In this document: one piece after another, positions 18,286 to 28,580 of the stretch
How positions within the stretch are numbered: the first letter of the stretch is position 1
How the letters are laid out: the number at the start of each line of letters is the position of its first letter
Origin: Chromobacterium amazonense
GTDB taxonomy: Bacteria > Pseudomonadota > Gammaproteobacteria > Burkholderiales > Chromobacteriaceae
Assembly: GCF_001855565.1 (NCBI RefSeq)
Contig: NZ_MKCR01000033.1
Location: forward strand, 186,001 to 250,000
DNA: 64,000 nt
Direction: 5' to 3'
Notes under the pieces: generated by a model
Seen by the model: the letters and a program-made list of their open reading frames with translations, nothing else
The model's database searches: none
What the model was told of the DNA's origin: nothing
Position numbers and translations under genes: made by a program

Positions 18286-19455
18286 ATGACCTTACGCGAC
18301 TCGCCTCTGCTCGCCTGCATTTTCCTGACCGGCATGAGCACCGCCCTGTTCAATCCGCTGCAAAGCTCCTTTTTCGTGCGGGAGCTAGGCGTCGGCCCAG
18401 GTTTCGTCGGCCTCTACCTGGCGCTGTCCATAGGCTGCGCCATGCTGGTCTCGCATTGGGTGGGCTCTCGCTCCGACGATGGCCGGCCCAGGCAGCGGCT
18501 GATACGCTTGTCCGCCCTCGCAGGCATGGCGGCCTTCCTGGCCTTCTCGCTGTTGCGGGATCCGGTCTGGCTGGCCGCCGCCAGCCTGTCCCTGGTCAGT
18601 CTCACCGCCATCGCCGCGCCGCAGCTGTTCGCGCTGGCGGCGTCGCATGGGTCCCGCGACAACGCCGCGCTGCTCGGCGCCATGCGCGCCATGGTGTCGC
18701 TGGCCTGGGTTGTCGGTCCGCCGCTGGCCTTCGGCATCGCCGCGGCTTTCGGTTTTCGCGCGGCTTTCGCGTCCTTGATCGGCATTTACGCGCTGGTATG
18801 GCTCGCCAGCTACCGGCTGCCGCGGAACGGCGCGCGGCAGGCGCCGTCTGAGCCAGCCAATCGGCGGGACAAGCCCGGCAAGGCGATGTGGCTGGTGGCC
18901 GCCGGCATGGGCGTGCTGTATATCGCGATCAACAACTACATCATCCAGATGCCGCTTTATCTGGCCAGGCAACCAGCCGCGCCGGCCTGGCTGCCTGGCG
19001 CGCTGTTCGGGCTGACGGCGGCGCTGGAGATTCCGCTGATGATGCTGTCTGGCTGGATCAGCCGCCGCTGGGCCGCCGAAACGCAGCTCCTGCTGGCCGC
19101 GGCCCTGGGCGCCGGCTACTACGCGGCTTTCGTCATGGTGGACGCTTGGCCGGCGCTGCTGGCGCTGCAAGCGCTGCCCGCCGCCTGCATCGCCTTGAGC
19201 GCCACCGCCGGCCTTCAACTATGTCAGCAATTAGGCAAAGAACGACTGGGCTACGCGTCCACGCTGTATTCCAATGCGATCTCCGCCGGCATGGCGCTGG
19301 GCGCTCTGGCGGGCGGCGCCATCGCCGGCCTATGGGGATACCGCGTTTCGATCGCCGCGTGTTCGGCGGCCTGCCTGCTGGCCCTGGCGCTATTTCATCG
19401 GCTCCATCGCGAGAAAAACCGCGTGCCGGCCGTCTTCGCCCTCCCGCCGCAATGA
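18286..19455 (+). CDS. MFS sugar-efflux transporter (SetA/SetB-like)
   Basis: A 389-residue major facilitator protein with about 12 hydrophobic helices and a loop near residues 185-200. The start, with MSTALFNPLQSSFFVRELG, and the SHWVGSRSDDGRPRQR loop 2 resemble the SET sugar-efflux family, which exports sugars or glycoside analogues. It follows the glycosyltransferase remnant by 12 bp, so it may be the survivor of a partly deleted glycosylation or natural-product cluster. Substrate unknown. Confidence 0.82.
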   Translation: MTLRDSPLLACIFLTGMSTALFNPLQSSFFVRELGVGPGFVGLYLALSIGCAMLVSHWVGSRSDDGRPRQRLIRLSALAGMAAFLAFSLLRDPVWLAAASLSLVSLTAIAAPQLFALAASHGSRDNAALLGAMRAMVSLAWVVGPPLAFGIAAAFGFRAAFASLIGIYALVWLASYRLPRNGARQAPSEPANRRDKPGKAMWLVAAGMGVLYIAINNYIIQMPLYLARQPAAPAWLPGALFGLTAALEIPLMMLSGWISRRWAAETQLLLAAALGAGYYAAFVMVDAWPALLALQALPAACIALSATAGLQLCQQLGKERLGYASTLYSNAISAGMALGALAGGAIAGLWGYRVSIAACSAACLLALALFHRLHREKNRVPAVFALPPQ

Positions 19456-19490
19456 GACGCTGCGGATGGCGCAGACCGTCATCCGCGGCG

Positions 19491-19627
19491 CTATCCACAA
19501 GCACGCCCTGATTCCGAATTTATCCACAACCCGAAGCAGCGGCCAATGCCTGTCCCGCGCCAGCCGCAGTCATCTCGCGCTCAAGCCGTTTACCCACAGC
19601 CATTCCAGATGGTGAAACTTACCCACA
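19491..19627 (+). repeat. Group of four DnaA-box-like 9-mers
   Basis: In the 290-bp space between the MFS and chemoreceptor genes, four same-strand 9-mers occur: CTATCCACA (19491), TTATCCACA (19520, perfect box), TTACCCACA (19590) and TTACCCACA (19619). A GC-rich hairpin (GCGGATG 19462-19468 with CATCCGC 19480-19486) follows the MFS stop codon. Function unknown. Confidence 0.5.
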
Positions 19628-19745
19628 GCCGCGGTTCCCGGCGCCGCCTGCATAAAAATCCCTGATTTGGCTAAGTAAATATTCGTAAGACATCGCGGAC
19701 TGCCCTACAACTAGAGCAAGTATTGTTCTTGTTCGGAGATTCGCC

Positions 19746-21368
19746 ATGGATCGCCACACCTCGCTGGCTGGACAGCTGGCCGCCATCGTCGGACTCGCCA
19801 TCGCCATCTTGCTGTTGGCCGCCGTTTTCTCCTTGTCCCAGTTGTGGGGCAGCGTTCGCACCTTCCGCGACCAGGTGGCATTGGATCAACGCAGCGTGCA
19901 ACAAGTGCTGACTCTGCAGGTGGATTTCAAAAAGCAGGTGCAGGAATGGAAGGATACGCTGCTGCGCGGCCAGGATCCGGCCAAGTTGGCCAAGTACTGG
20001 GGCAACTTCCAGCAGAAGGAAGGCAAGGTGCGCGACGAAGCGAACGCGCTGGCCGCCCAGGTGTCCGACCCGCAGGCGCAACAGCTCCTGCAGCAATTCG
20101 TCGCCGCCCACCAGAAGATGGGCGATGACTACCGCAAGGGTTTTGAGGCCTATAAACAAGCCGGATTCGACTTCAAGGCCGGCGACAAACAGGTGGCCGG
20201 CATGGATCGCCCTCCGACCGAGCTTCTGACCCAAGCCAGCGACTTCCTGGCCAAGCGTGCCCAGGAGCATGCCGAGGCGGCCGTGGCCAGCGCCAATTCC
20301 GCCTTGTGGCGCGTCAGCATCGCCATGCTGCTGGGCACCGCGCTGGGCATGGGCCTGTTGCTCTACTTCGTCAATCGCACCATCGTAACGCGCGCGCGCA
20401 GGCTGGTGGCGGATCTGACCCGGCTGGCCGAGGGCGACTTCACCCGGCCGTTCGAACCCGGCCGCATGGACGAGATCGGCCAGATCGCCGCCTGCAGCGA
20501 GACGGTGCGCACCCATCTAGGCGCGTTGATCGGCGAACTGAGCCTTGCCGCGAAACAGGTCAGCGAAACCGGCCGCGAGCTGAGCCGAGCGGCGCAAGCC
20601 TTGGCCAATGGCGCCGCCACCCAGAACGACGCCATCGCCAGCAACGCCGCCTCGCTGGAGCAAATGGCCACCAGCATAGACACCATTGCCGACCAGACCG
20701 TGCGCATCAGCGACGACTCACTGGACAGCGCCCAGAAAACGCGCGAAGGCATGGAGGAGGTGACGCGCCTGCGCCGCCAGACAGAAATGATAGACGCAGT
20801 GATGGGCCAGGTGGACGAAGCCGCGCGCGCCTTCCGCGACAGCACCGAATCGATTGGCCACCTCACCAGCCAGATCCGCGACATCGCCGAGCAGACTAAT
20901 CTCTTGGCGCTGAACGCGGCGATCGAGGCGGCGCGCGCCGGGGAGATGGGACGCGGATTCGCGGTGGTGGCGGACGAGGTGCGCAAGCTGGCGGAAAACT
21001 CCGCCAAGGCGGCCAGCGAAATCAAGCAGGTGACCGAGCAACTGAATCAGAACGCCCATTCCGTGGGCAGCACGGTGCAAAACGGCATAGCCGCCACGCA
21101 GCAGAGCCGTGGGACGATGGAAACCGTAGTGGTCAACCTGCAGTCCGCCAACGACAGCGTGCAAGAAGCCAGCGGCGGCGTGAGCCAGATCCGCGACGCG
21201 ATTTCGGAGCAGAAAAGCGTGTGCAACAGTATCGCCGCCAGTTTTGAAACGGTGTCGCAAATGGTGGCGGAGAATACCGAAGCCGCCAACGATCTGCACA
21301 GCGCGGTGCAGAGCCTCAACAAGGTGGCCGAAGACATGCGCGACATGGCCGGCAAGTTCCGGCTGTAG
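19746..21368 (+). CDS. Methyl-accepting chemotaxis protein
   Basis: A 540-residue chemoreceptor: TM1 at about 12-33, a helical periplasmic domain (about 34-190, rich in Gln and Lys), TM2 at about 191-210, HAMP, then a methyl-accepting coiled coil with the tip [21 protein letters not shown] near 378-398. No CheR-binding pentapeptide at the C-terminus (ends KFRL). It is transcribed alone. The TAG stop codon lies inside the left arm of an inverted-repeat element. Confidence 0.93.
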   Translation: MDRHTSLAGQLAAIVGLAIAILLLAAVFSLSQLWGSVRTFRDQVALDQRSVQQVLTLQVDFKKQVQEWKDTLLRGQDPAKLAKYWGNFQQKEGKVRDEANALAAQVSDPQAQQLLQQFVAAHQKMGDDYRKGFEAYKQAGFDFKAGDKQVAGMDRPPTELLTQASDFLAKRAQEHAEAAVASANSALWRVSIAMLLGTALGMGLLLYFVNRTIVTRARRLVADLTRLAEGDFTRPFEPGRMDEIGQIAACSETVRTHLGALIGELSLAAKQVSETGRELSRAAQALANGAATQNDAIASNAASLEQMATSIDTIADQTVRISDDSLDSAQKTREGMEEVTRLRRQTEMIDAVMGQVDEAARAFRDSTESIGHLTSQIRDIAEQTNLLALNAAIEAARAGEMGRGFAVVADEVRKLAENSAKAASEIKQVTEQLNQNAHSVGSTVQNGIAATQQSRGTMETVVVNLQSANDSVQEASGGVSQIRDAISEQKSVCNSIAASFETVSQMVAENTEAANDLHSAVQSLNKVAEDMRDMAGKFRL

Positions 21369-21454
21369 GGCGCAAGCCCGGCGATGCCGGGCATTCCGCT
21401 ACATGATGATCCGCCGCGACACGGCGGAGCGCCCCAGCGGGCATCCGCCCTACA
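21364..21454. repeat. Imperfect palindromic repeat element with TGTAGGGCG ends
   Basis: About 91 bp bounded by TGTAGGGCG (21364-21372) and its complement CGCCCTACA (21446-21454). Inside are small hairpins, for example GCCCGGC-GAT-GCCGGGC. It lies between two convergent genes and could act as a bidirectional terminator or be a REP/MITE-like mobile repeat. The TAG in each arm is the stop codon of the gene entering from that side. Confidence 0.7.
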
Positions 21455-22106
21455 TTGCGAACGCGGGATGGGCGGCATCCAGCCGGAAACGGATCAGCGA
21501 ACCGGCATGCGGCGCCAGCTCGCGCGCCAGCCAGTCCATGCCAGCCGCGCCGGACGGGAAGCCGGCATCCGGGCGCTCGCTGACGAACGCCACATTGCGG
21601 CTGGCTTCGTCTAGCTTGAAGCGATCGGACTCCAGCCAGTTCAAGCAGCGGCACACCACTTCGCCGTCGCCGTTAAGCCAAGCGGCTTCGTGTGGCTGCG
21701 GCTGTTCGGCTTCCATTTTGCCCAGCGGGAAAAAACTTTCGTCGCCGCGCGCCAGATCCAGCCGCAATTCGCCGCCGAGCTTGTCGATGTCTTCGCCGCC
21801 AAACGGCGCCAGGCTCTGCAAAGAGGCCTGGTTATACAGGTCCACCAGCGGCAAGATGCGGCGCAGCTTGTCTTTTTGCGCGGCCTTGACCAGATATTCC
21901 AGCGAGCAGCGCGCCTTTTTGTCGCCCGGCAACTCGCGGTACAAGGCCTTCCAGCGCTGCAGCAGCTCATCCAGATCGATGTCCGGCTCCGGCAAAGCCA
22001 AGGTGGCGGCAGGCAGCGCCGCTTGGTTCACGCCCCACACCAGCAAGCCCTCCACTTCCATGTCCGGCAATCGTCCCAGCACAGCCTGACTCAAGGTTAC
22101 TCGCAT
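21450..22106 (-). CDS. B3/B4 (tRNA-editing-like) domain protein
   Basis: A 218-residue protein built mainly from a B3/B4 domain, the fold of the editing region of the phenylalanyl-tRNA synthetase beta chain: YLVKAAQKDKLRRILPLVD, LYNQASLQSLAPFGGED and EVVCRCLNWLESDRFKLDE. Free-standing members are widespread; they may deacylate mischarged aminoacyl-tRNAs, but this is not proven. Start 22106 has GGGAGAGAG just upstream. Its stop codon (TAG) lies in the right arm of the palindromic element. Confidence 0.82.
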   Translation of the reverse strand: MRVTLSQAVLGRLPDMEVEGLLVWGVNQAALPAATLALPEPDIDLDELLQRWKALYRELPGDKKARCSLEYLVKAAQKDKLRRILPLVDLYNQASLQSLAPFGGEDIDKLGGELRLDLARGDESFFPLGKMEAEQPQPHEAAWLNGDGEVVCRCLNWLESDRFKLDEASRNVAFVSERPDAGFPSGAAGMDWLARELAPHAGSLIRFRLDAAHPAFAM

Positions 22107-22207
22107 TGCTCTCTCCCTTTGGCTAGCGAAGGCCCATGCTAGCCAAATGCCGGCGCCGCGGAAAACAAAAGCTTTTAATGGGGCATAAGCCCGCCGCGCC
22201 GCCATGC

Positions 22208-22234
22208 AAAACAGCCCGGCGGAACCGGGCTGTT
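22208..22234 (-). terminator. Rho-independent terminator of glpD
   Basis: A 10-bp stem (22210-22219 with 22225-22234) followed on the minus strand by TTTTG. It lies about 20 bp below the glpD stop codon. Confidence 0.88.
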
Positions 22235-22254
22235 GTCAGGGCGAATCAAGATGC

Positions 22255-23766
22255 TCAGGCGCTCAAGGCTTGCCGCGAGGATTGCGAGCGGGCGGCCAGC
22301 CAGGCGTCGATCACCTTGTCGGCATACGCCGGCAGATGCAATTTCAGCTTGGAGCGGCGCCACAGGATGTCCTCGCTGCGCGTCGCCCATTCGGCGTCCA
22401 CCAGGTACTGCAGCTCGGCTTCATACAGGCCGGGCAGGATTTCCGCGCCCAGGTCGCCCAGGGCATTCGCCTGGCCGATCAGCTTGGCCACGCGCGTGCC
22501 GTAGGCGCGCGCCCAGCGCTCCGCCAGCTCCGCCGGCAGCCACGGGTGGCGCTGCGTCAAATCGCGCAGAAAGCGGGCGAAGTCGGCGCCCGGCATGTCG
22601 CCGCCCGGCAGCGGCACTTCGGCGGTCCAGGTGGCCTTGTGGTTGCCGAGCAAGGGCGCGAGCTTGTCCACCGCCTCTTCCGCCAGCTTGCGGAAAGTGG
22701 TGATCTTGCCGCCGAACACCGACAACAGCGGCGCGCCTTGGGCATCCATTTCCAGCGCGTAATCGCGGGTAACGCTGGAAGCGTTGTCCGAGGCGTCGTC
22801 CAGCAGCGGACGCACGCCGGAGTAAGTGGACAGCACATCTGCCGGCGAGATCTGGCTGTGGAAATAGCGGTTGCTCATTTCGCACAGATAGGCGATTTCG
22901 CTGTCGTCTATTGCCACTTGCCCCGGATCGCCCTGGTATTCGACGTCGGTGGTGCCGATCAGGGTGAATTCCTTCTCGTACGGAATGGCGAAGATGATGC
23001 GCTTGTCCGGGTTCTGGAAAATGTAAGCGAACGGGTGGTCGAAGATTTTCTTGACCACGATGTGGCTGCCCTTGACCAGGCGGATGGACTTGCTGGACGG
23101 CATGGCCAGCTTGTCTTCGATCAGGCTTTGCACCCAGGGGCCGGCGGCGTTGACCAGCGCGCGCGAACGCACTTCGAAGCGGCTGCCGTCCTCGCGCTGC
23201 AGCGTGGTCAGCCAGTGTTCGCCATCGCGGCGCGCCGCCACGCAGGCGGTGCGGGTGTAGACCTGGGCGCCGCGCTCGGCCGCGTCCATCACATTCAGCA
23301 CCACCAGCCGCGCGTCCTGCACCCAGCCGTCGGAATAGACGAAGCCGCGTTTGAAGGCGTCCTTCAGCGGCGCGCCGGATGGGTGCTTGGCGAAGCTGAC
23401 AGTTTCCGAACCGGGCAACACCTCGCGCTTGGCCAGATGGTCGTACAGGAACAGGCCGCAACGTATCATCCATTCCGGACGCTGATCGCGCGCGTGCGGC
23501 ATCACGAAGCGCAGCGGCCAGATGATGTGCGGGGCGGCTTTGAGCAGCACCTCGCGCTCCTGCAGCGCCTTGCGCACCAGGCCGAACTCGTAATATTCCA
23601 GATAGCGCAGGCCGCCGTGTATCAGCTTGGTGCTGGCCGAAGAGGTGTGCGAGGCCAGATCGTCCTTTTCGCACAGCGCCACCGACAGGCCGCGGCCAGC
23701 CGCGTCGCGCGCGATGCCGGCGCCGTTGATGCCGCCGCCTATCACCATCAAGTCGTATACCTTCAT
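22255..23766 (-). CDS. glpD: Aerobic glycerol-3-phosphate dehydrogenase
   Basis: A 503-residue FAD enzyme that oxidises sn-glycerol-3-phosphate to dihydroxyacetone phosphate at the inner face of the membrane and passes electrons to quinone. The FAD-binding GGGINGAGIARDA begins at residue 10; SSASTKLIHGGLRYLE and LIGTTDVEYQGDP are family hallmarks, and the C-terminal DAO domain is complete. It is the last gene of the glpK-glpF-glpD block, separated from glpF by a terminator and a 257-bp gap with candidate GlpR-type half-sites. Confidence 0.95.
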   Translation of the reverse strand: MKVYDLMVIGGGINGAGIARDAAGRGLSVALCEKDDLASHTSSASTKLIHGGLRYLEYYEFGLVRKALQEREVLLKAAPHIIWPLRFVMPHARDQRPEWMIRCGLFLYDHLAKREVLPGSETVSFAKHPSGAPLKDAFKRGFVYSDGWVQDARLVVLNVMDAAERGAQVYTRTACVAARRDGEHWLTTLQREDGSRFEVRSRALVNAAGPWVQSLIEDKLAMPSSKSIRLVKGSHIVVKKIFDHPFAYIFQNPDKRIIFAIPYEKEFTLIGTTDVEYQGDPGQVAIDDSEIAYLCEMSNRYFHSQISPADVLSTYSGVRPLLDDASDNASSVTRDYALEMDAQGAPLLSVFGGKITTFRKLAEEAVDKLAPLLGNHKATWTAEVPLPGGDMPGADFARFLRDLTQRHPWLPAELAERWARAYGTRVAKLIGQANALGDLGAEILPGLYEAELQYLVDAEWATRSEDILWRRSKLKLHLPAYADKVIDAWLAARSQSSRQALSA

Positions 23767-23843
23767 TTGCCCGATCCTTGCTTATTCCGTCCCCGTCATT
23801 CTATCCACAATAGCTAACAAGGAACACAAATAAAACATTTTTC

Positions 23844-23860
23844 TTTCGTTATTTTTCGTT
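23844..23860 (-). promoter_or_regulatory. Candidate GlpR-type sites upstream of glpD
   Basis: TTTCGTT occurs twice, 10 bp apart (23844-23850 and 23854-23860), and its reverse form AACGAAC lies at 23974-23980. The E. coli GlpR operator has TTCGWTA / CGAA half-sites. The spacing of one helical turn and the place 80-95 bp above glpD fit a repressor or activator site. No glpR gene is in the window. Confidence 0.35.
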
Positions 23861-23983
23861 TTTGCCACAGATACCGCAGAAACGCGGCAAGAAAGCCAGA
23901 AATGGCGAAGGAAAGCGAGAGACAACTGCTTATGTAGGAAGGGATTTTTCCGAATCCCAGCGCAGGCTAGAGAAACGAACAAA

Positions 23984-24013
23984 AAAGGAAAAACGGCGCG
24001 CCGGGAGCGCGCC
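23984..24013 (-). terminator. Rho-independent terminator of glpF
   Basis: Stem GGCGCGC (23995-24001) with GCGCGCC (24007-24013), loop CGGGA, followed on the minus strand by GTTTTTCCTTTTTT. It separates glpF from glpD, which must then have its own promoter. Confidence 0.88.
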
Positions 24014-24023
24014 GCCGTACTGA

Positions 24024-24725
24024 TTACAGGGTGTAGGCCAGCGCCGCCAGCGTGCCGCCCAGCAACGAGCCAATCACCGGCACCCAGGCATAGCCCCAGT
24101 CGCTGTCGCGCTTGCCCGGAATCGGCAGGATGGCGTGCATGATGCGCGGCGCCAGGTCGCGCGCCGGACTCATGGCGTAGCCGGTGGTGCCGCCCAGCGA
24201 CACGCCGATGCCCAGCACCAGCAGGGCCACCGGCAGCGCTTCGATCGCGCCCAGCGACATTTTCGGGCCCACCATGGACAGGATGGCGAACACCAGCACG
24301 AAGGTGGCGACGATTTCGGACACCAGGTTGCCCGGCAGACTGCGGATGGCCGGACCAGTGCAGAAGGTGGCCAGCTTGGCGTCGGCGCAATCGGTGGTTT
24401 CATAATGCTTGCGGTAGATCAGCCACATCAGGCCGGCGCCGGCCATGCCGCCCAGCATCTGCGCCGCCACATAGCCCGGAACCTTGTCCCACGGGAACTT
24501 GCCGGCCACCGCCAGCGCCACCGATACCGCCGGGTTCAGATGCGCGCCGCTGATCGCCGCCACGCTGAACACGCCGACGAACACCGCCATCGCCCAGCCA
24601 AAGGCCACCACGATCAGCCCGCTGTTGTGGCCCTTGGTGTTTTTCAGCAGCACGTTGGCCACCACGCCGTTGCCCAGCAGCACCAGCAAGGCGGTGCCGA
24701 TGAATTCGCCCATCAAAGGATTCAT
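24024..24725 (-). CDS. glpF: Glycerol uptake facilitator (aquaglyceroporin)
   Basis: A 233-residue MIP-family channel with six helices and two re-entrant half-helices. The first pore motif is the usual NPA (residues 64-66, GAHLNPAVSVA). The second, normally NPARD, reads SPARD (Ser186), an unusual change at a pore-lining position; the Arg and Asp after it are kept. It admits glycerol, which the kinase encoded 64 bp upstream traps as glycerol-3-phosphate. A GC-rich hairpin (24757-24777, no T-run) lies between the two genes. Confidence 0.94.
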   Translation of the reverse strand: MNPLMGEFIGTALLVLLGNGVVANVLLKNTKGHNSGLIVVAFGWAMAVFVGVFSVAAISGAHLNPAVSVALAVAGKFPWDKVPGYVAAQMLGGMAGAGLMWLIYRKHYETTDCADAKLATFCTGPAIRSLPGNLVSEIVATFVLVFAILSMVGPKMSLGAIEALPVALLVLGIGVSLGGTTGYAMSPARDLAPRIMHAILPIPGKRDSDWGYAWVPVIGSLLGGTLAALAYTL

Positions 24726-24789
24726 GATTGTCTCTTTCCAACTTTATCTAGGGATGCCCGCCGCGCGCGGCGGCGGGTCTTAGGGAAGA

Positions 24790-26292
<1,503 letters not shown>

Positions 26293-26383
26293 GTTGTGTC
26301 TTCTCCTGATTGCCGGTAAGGCGGCATGGTTAACAGCCGGGGATGTCAACGTTGCGTTGTATGTTGCTTTTTTTGCTTATGAC

Positions 26384-26402
26384 GTTCGTTTTATTTGCGA
26401 AC
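26384..26402 (-). promoter_or_regulatory. Candidate GlpR-type operator of glpK
   Basis: GTTCG (26384-26388) and CGAAC (26398-26402) form an inverted pair with a 9-bp spacer. The half-sites equal those of the E. coli GlpR operator, but its spacer is 4 bp, so this is a tentative call. Confidence 0.35.
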
Positions 26403-26523
26403 AATTCTATGCCCGAACAGACAGTTGTCAATAATTCGGTAAAAAAAAATACACTTTCCGGCGAAATCCAGCACATCCGACAACAGGAAAATCCTGAAAA
26501 ATCATTTAATATCAATTGATTAA

Positions 26524-26548
26524 AAAATGTAGCGCAGCGCTACATTTT
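26524..26548. repeat. Perfect 25-bp palindrome
   Basis: AAAATGTAGCGC (26524-26535), one A, then GCGCTACATTTT (26537-26548). The A-run before and T-run after also let it work as a bidirectional terminator-like hairpin, but no gene ends nearby, so a repressor operator seems as likely. Confidence 0.7.
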
Positions 26549-27042
26549 CACATCAAACAAGCGGGCCGCTCCAGATAGAATAAAAGACAGGCGTTTCCGA
26601 TATCAGCAAGCAAGGCCCGGATAGATTCCCATGCCTGCGAGAAGGGAAATCCACAAATCACGCTTTGCAACAAGCATTTGCATGCGTTACAGACAAATCA
26701 GCGCAAAGGAAAAAATAAGAACATTATCGAAAATAAGGATTGATGAATTTCCGCCACGCAAAGCCACAAAACGTTGTTTTATAATCGGAAACACACATTT
26801 ACGTAGTTCTGACGCTACACGCCGCTTATGGCAGCATGAATGGCGTCGCCGGATGCCAAGAGTTGGACCCAGCGCAAAAAAACCGCCGCGCCGCTGTGGC
26901 ATCATCGCCGTTGAGGCCTTGCCGTCCGCCCAACGGACAGCCCTGCATTGCGGCGTCCTGCCGCGCGCAGGGGTAAGCAGCGTCGGCCCACAATACGCAA
27001 TCGCTCCTGATCAATCGGCCGGATGGGCCGCAAAGGACTGTC

Positions 27043-28449
27043 ATGCTTCGCAACACCAAAATTCTCGCCACGCTGGGACCTTCCTCCAGCACACCGGAAC
27101 AAATCCTGGAATTGGCCCGCGCCGGGGTCAATATCTTCCGGCTCAATATGAGCCACGGCAGTCATGACGACCATCGCGCCCGTCTGCAGGCGATCCGCGC
27201 CGCCGAACAGGCGCTGGACAGGCCGCTGGGCGTGGTGGTGGACCTGCAGGGTCCCAAGCTGCGCATCGGCAAGTTCCCCCAGGCCACGCCGGTCAAAACC
27301 GGCGATCGCTATGAATTCGTGCTGGATGAAGTGATGGGCGACGACAAGCGCGCCACGCTGCCGCACCCGGAGGCCTTCGCCGCGCTGCAGCCGGGCCACC
27401 GCATCCTGGTCAACGACGGCAAGCTGGCGTTCCACGTGGAACATGTGGAACCGCGCCGCATCGTCACCCGCGTGGAAGTCGGCGGCGAACTGTCCAGCAA
27501 CAAGGGCTTCAACCTGCCGCACACCGTGCTGCCGCTGTCGGTCATCACCGAAAAAGACCGCAAAGACGCAGAATTCGCGCTGGCGGAAGGCGCGGACTGG
27601 CTGGCCATGTCCTTCGTGCAAACCGGCGCCGACGTCAAGGAGCTGCGCGACATCGTCGGCAAGCGCGTCGGCATCATTTCCAAGATCGAAAAACCGTCCG
27701 CGGTGGATGATCTGGACGCCATCGCCACGCTGTCCGACGCCGTCATGGTGGCGCGCGGCGACCTGGGCGTCGAACTGCCGCCGGAAGACGTGCCGGTAGT
27801 GCAGCGCAAGATCGTGCATCAGTGCCGCCATCTGGGCCGCCCGGTCATCGTCGCCACCCAGATGCTGGAATCGATGATCACCGCGCCGACGCCGACGCGC
27901 GCCGAAGCCAACGACGTGGCCACTGCCGTGTACGAAGGCGCGGACGCCGTCATGCTGTCGGCCGAAACCGCCGCCGGACAATATCCTCTGGAAGCAGTGC
28001 AGATCATGGACCGCATCATCCGCCGCGTGGAAAGCGCCCCGGATTACCGCAAGGTGATGGCGCTGGACTACAGCGTGGCGGACGAGCCGGACCGCACCGA
28101 CGCCATTGCCGCCTGTGTGCGCAAAGTCGCCACGCTGCTGCCGGTCACCGTGTCGGTGGCCTTCACCACCAGCGGCTCCACCTGCATCTATCTGGCTCGC
28201 GAACGCCCGTCCACGCCGATACTGGGCATCTCGCCGAATCTGGCCACGGCGCGCCGCCTGTCGCTGGTATGGGGCGTGGTGGCCTACCACGGCCCGGACG
28301 CGGAAAACCTGGAAGACATGGTGGTGAAAACCACCTTCTGCGCCACCAAGCTGGGCCTGGCCCAACAGGGCAAACCCATGGTGATCATCGCCGGCGTGCC
28401 TTTCGGCACGCCCGGCTCCACCAATCTGCTGCGCATCGTCTACCCGTAA
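27043..28449 (+). CDS. pyk: Pyruvate kinase
   Basis: A 468-residue enzyme that converts phosphoenolpyruvate and ADP to pyruvate and ATP. It begins RNTKILATLGPSSS, contains the active-site stretch IISKIEKPSAVDDLDAI (the catalytic Lys within) and MVARGDLGVELP, and a C-terminal allosteric domain. The length equals that of PykA-type (PykII) enzymes. It diverges from glpK; the pair links glycerol entry to the end of glycolysis. A strong terminator follows. Confidence 0.96.
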   Translation: MLRNTKILATLGPSSSTPEQILELARAGVNIFRLNMSHGSHDDHRARLQAIRAAEQALDRPLGVVVDLQGPKLRIGKFPQATPVKTGDRYEFVLDEVMGDDKRATLPHPEAFAALQPGHRILVNDGKLAFHVEHVEPRRIVTRVEVGGELSSNKGFNLPHTVLPLSVITEKDRKDAEFALAEGADWLAMSFVQTGADVKELRDIVGKRVGIISKIEKPSAVDDLDAIATLSDAVMVARGDLGVELPPEDVPVVQRKIVHQCRHLGRPVIVATQMLESMITAPTPTRAEANDVATAVYEGADAVMLSAETAAGQYPLEAVQIMDRIIRRVESAPDYRKVMALDYSVADEPDRTDAIAACVRKVATLLPVTVSVAFTTSGSTCIYLARERPSTPILGISPNLATARRLSLVWGVVAYHGPDAENLEDMVVKTTFCATKLGLAQQGKPMVIIAGVPFGTPGSTNLLRIVYP

Positions 28450-28470
28450 ACGCAAGCGCCGTAGAAAAGC

Positions 28471-28498
28471 AAAACGGAACCTGCTGGTTCCGTTTTTT
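28471..28498 (+). terminator. Rho-independent terminator of pyk
   Basis: An 11-bp perfect stem (28471-28481 with 28486-28496, loop TGCT) ending in six T, 21 bp below the stop codon. Confidence 0.93.
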
Positions 28499-28580
28499 CA
28501 TGCGCGGCCCTGCGTCCGCTTCGTTGCCGTCGCAGCCGATACTATGCTGATACGGTAGCGATTCGTCCGGGACGTTAATA

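Larger units (their letters stand above)
26293..27042. promoter_or_regulatory. 750-bp divergent regulatory region between glpK and pyk
   Basis: AT-rich, without a convincing gene on either strand. It holds an inverted GTTCG / CGAAC pair at 26384-26402 (candidate GlpR-type site 92-110 bp above glpK) and a perfect 12-bp inverted repeat at 26524-26548. The 490 bp between that repeat and pyk show no terminator or clear ORF; a small RNA or long leader cannot be excluded. Confidence 0.5.

Noticed and set aside
19670-19700. Possible sigma-28 promoter (TAAA then GC-rich -10) before the second chemoreceptor gene
   Set aside because: The -10 part fits GCCGATAA poorly, and spacing is off.
24757-24777. 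GC-rich hairpin between glpK and glpF as terminator
   Set aside because: There is no T-run on the minus strand after the stem; at most an mRNA-stability element.
26631-27167. A 178-codon frame before and into pyk
   Set aside because: It overlaps the pyk start by 125 bp, has no domain and its composition changes along its length.
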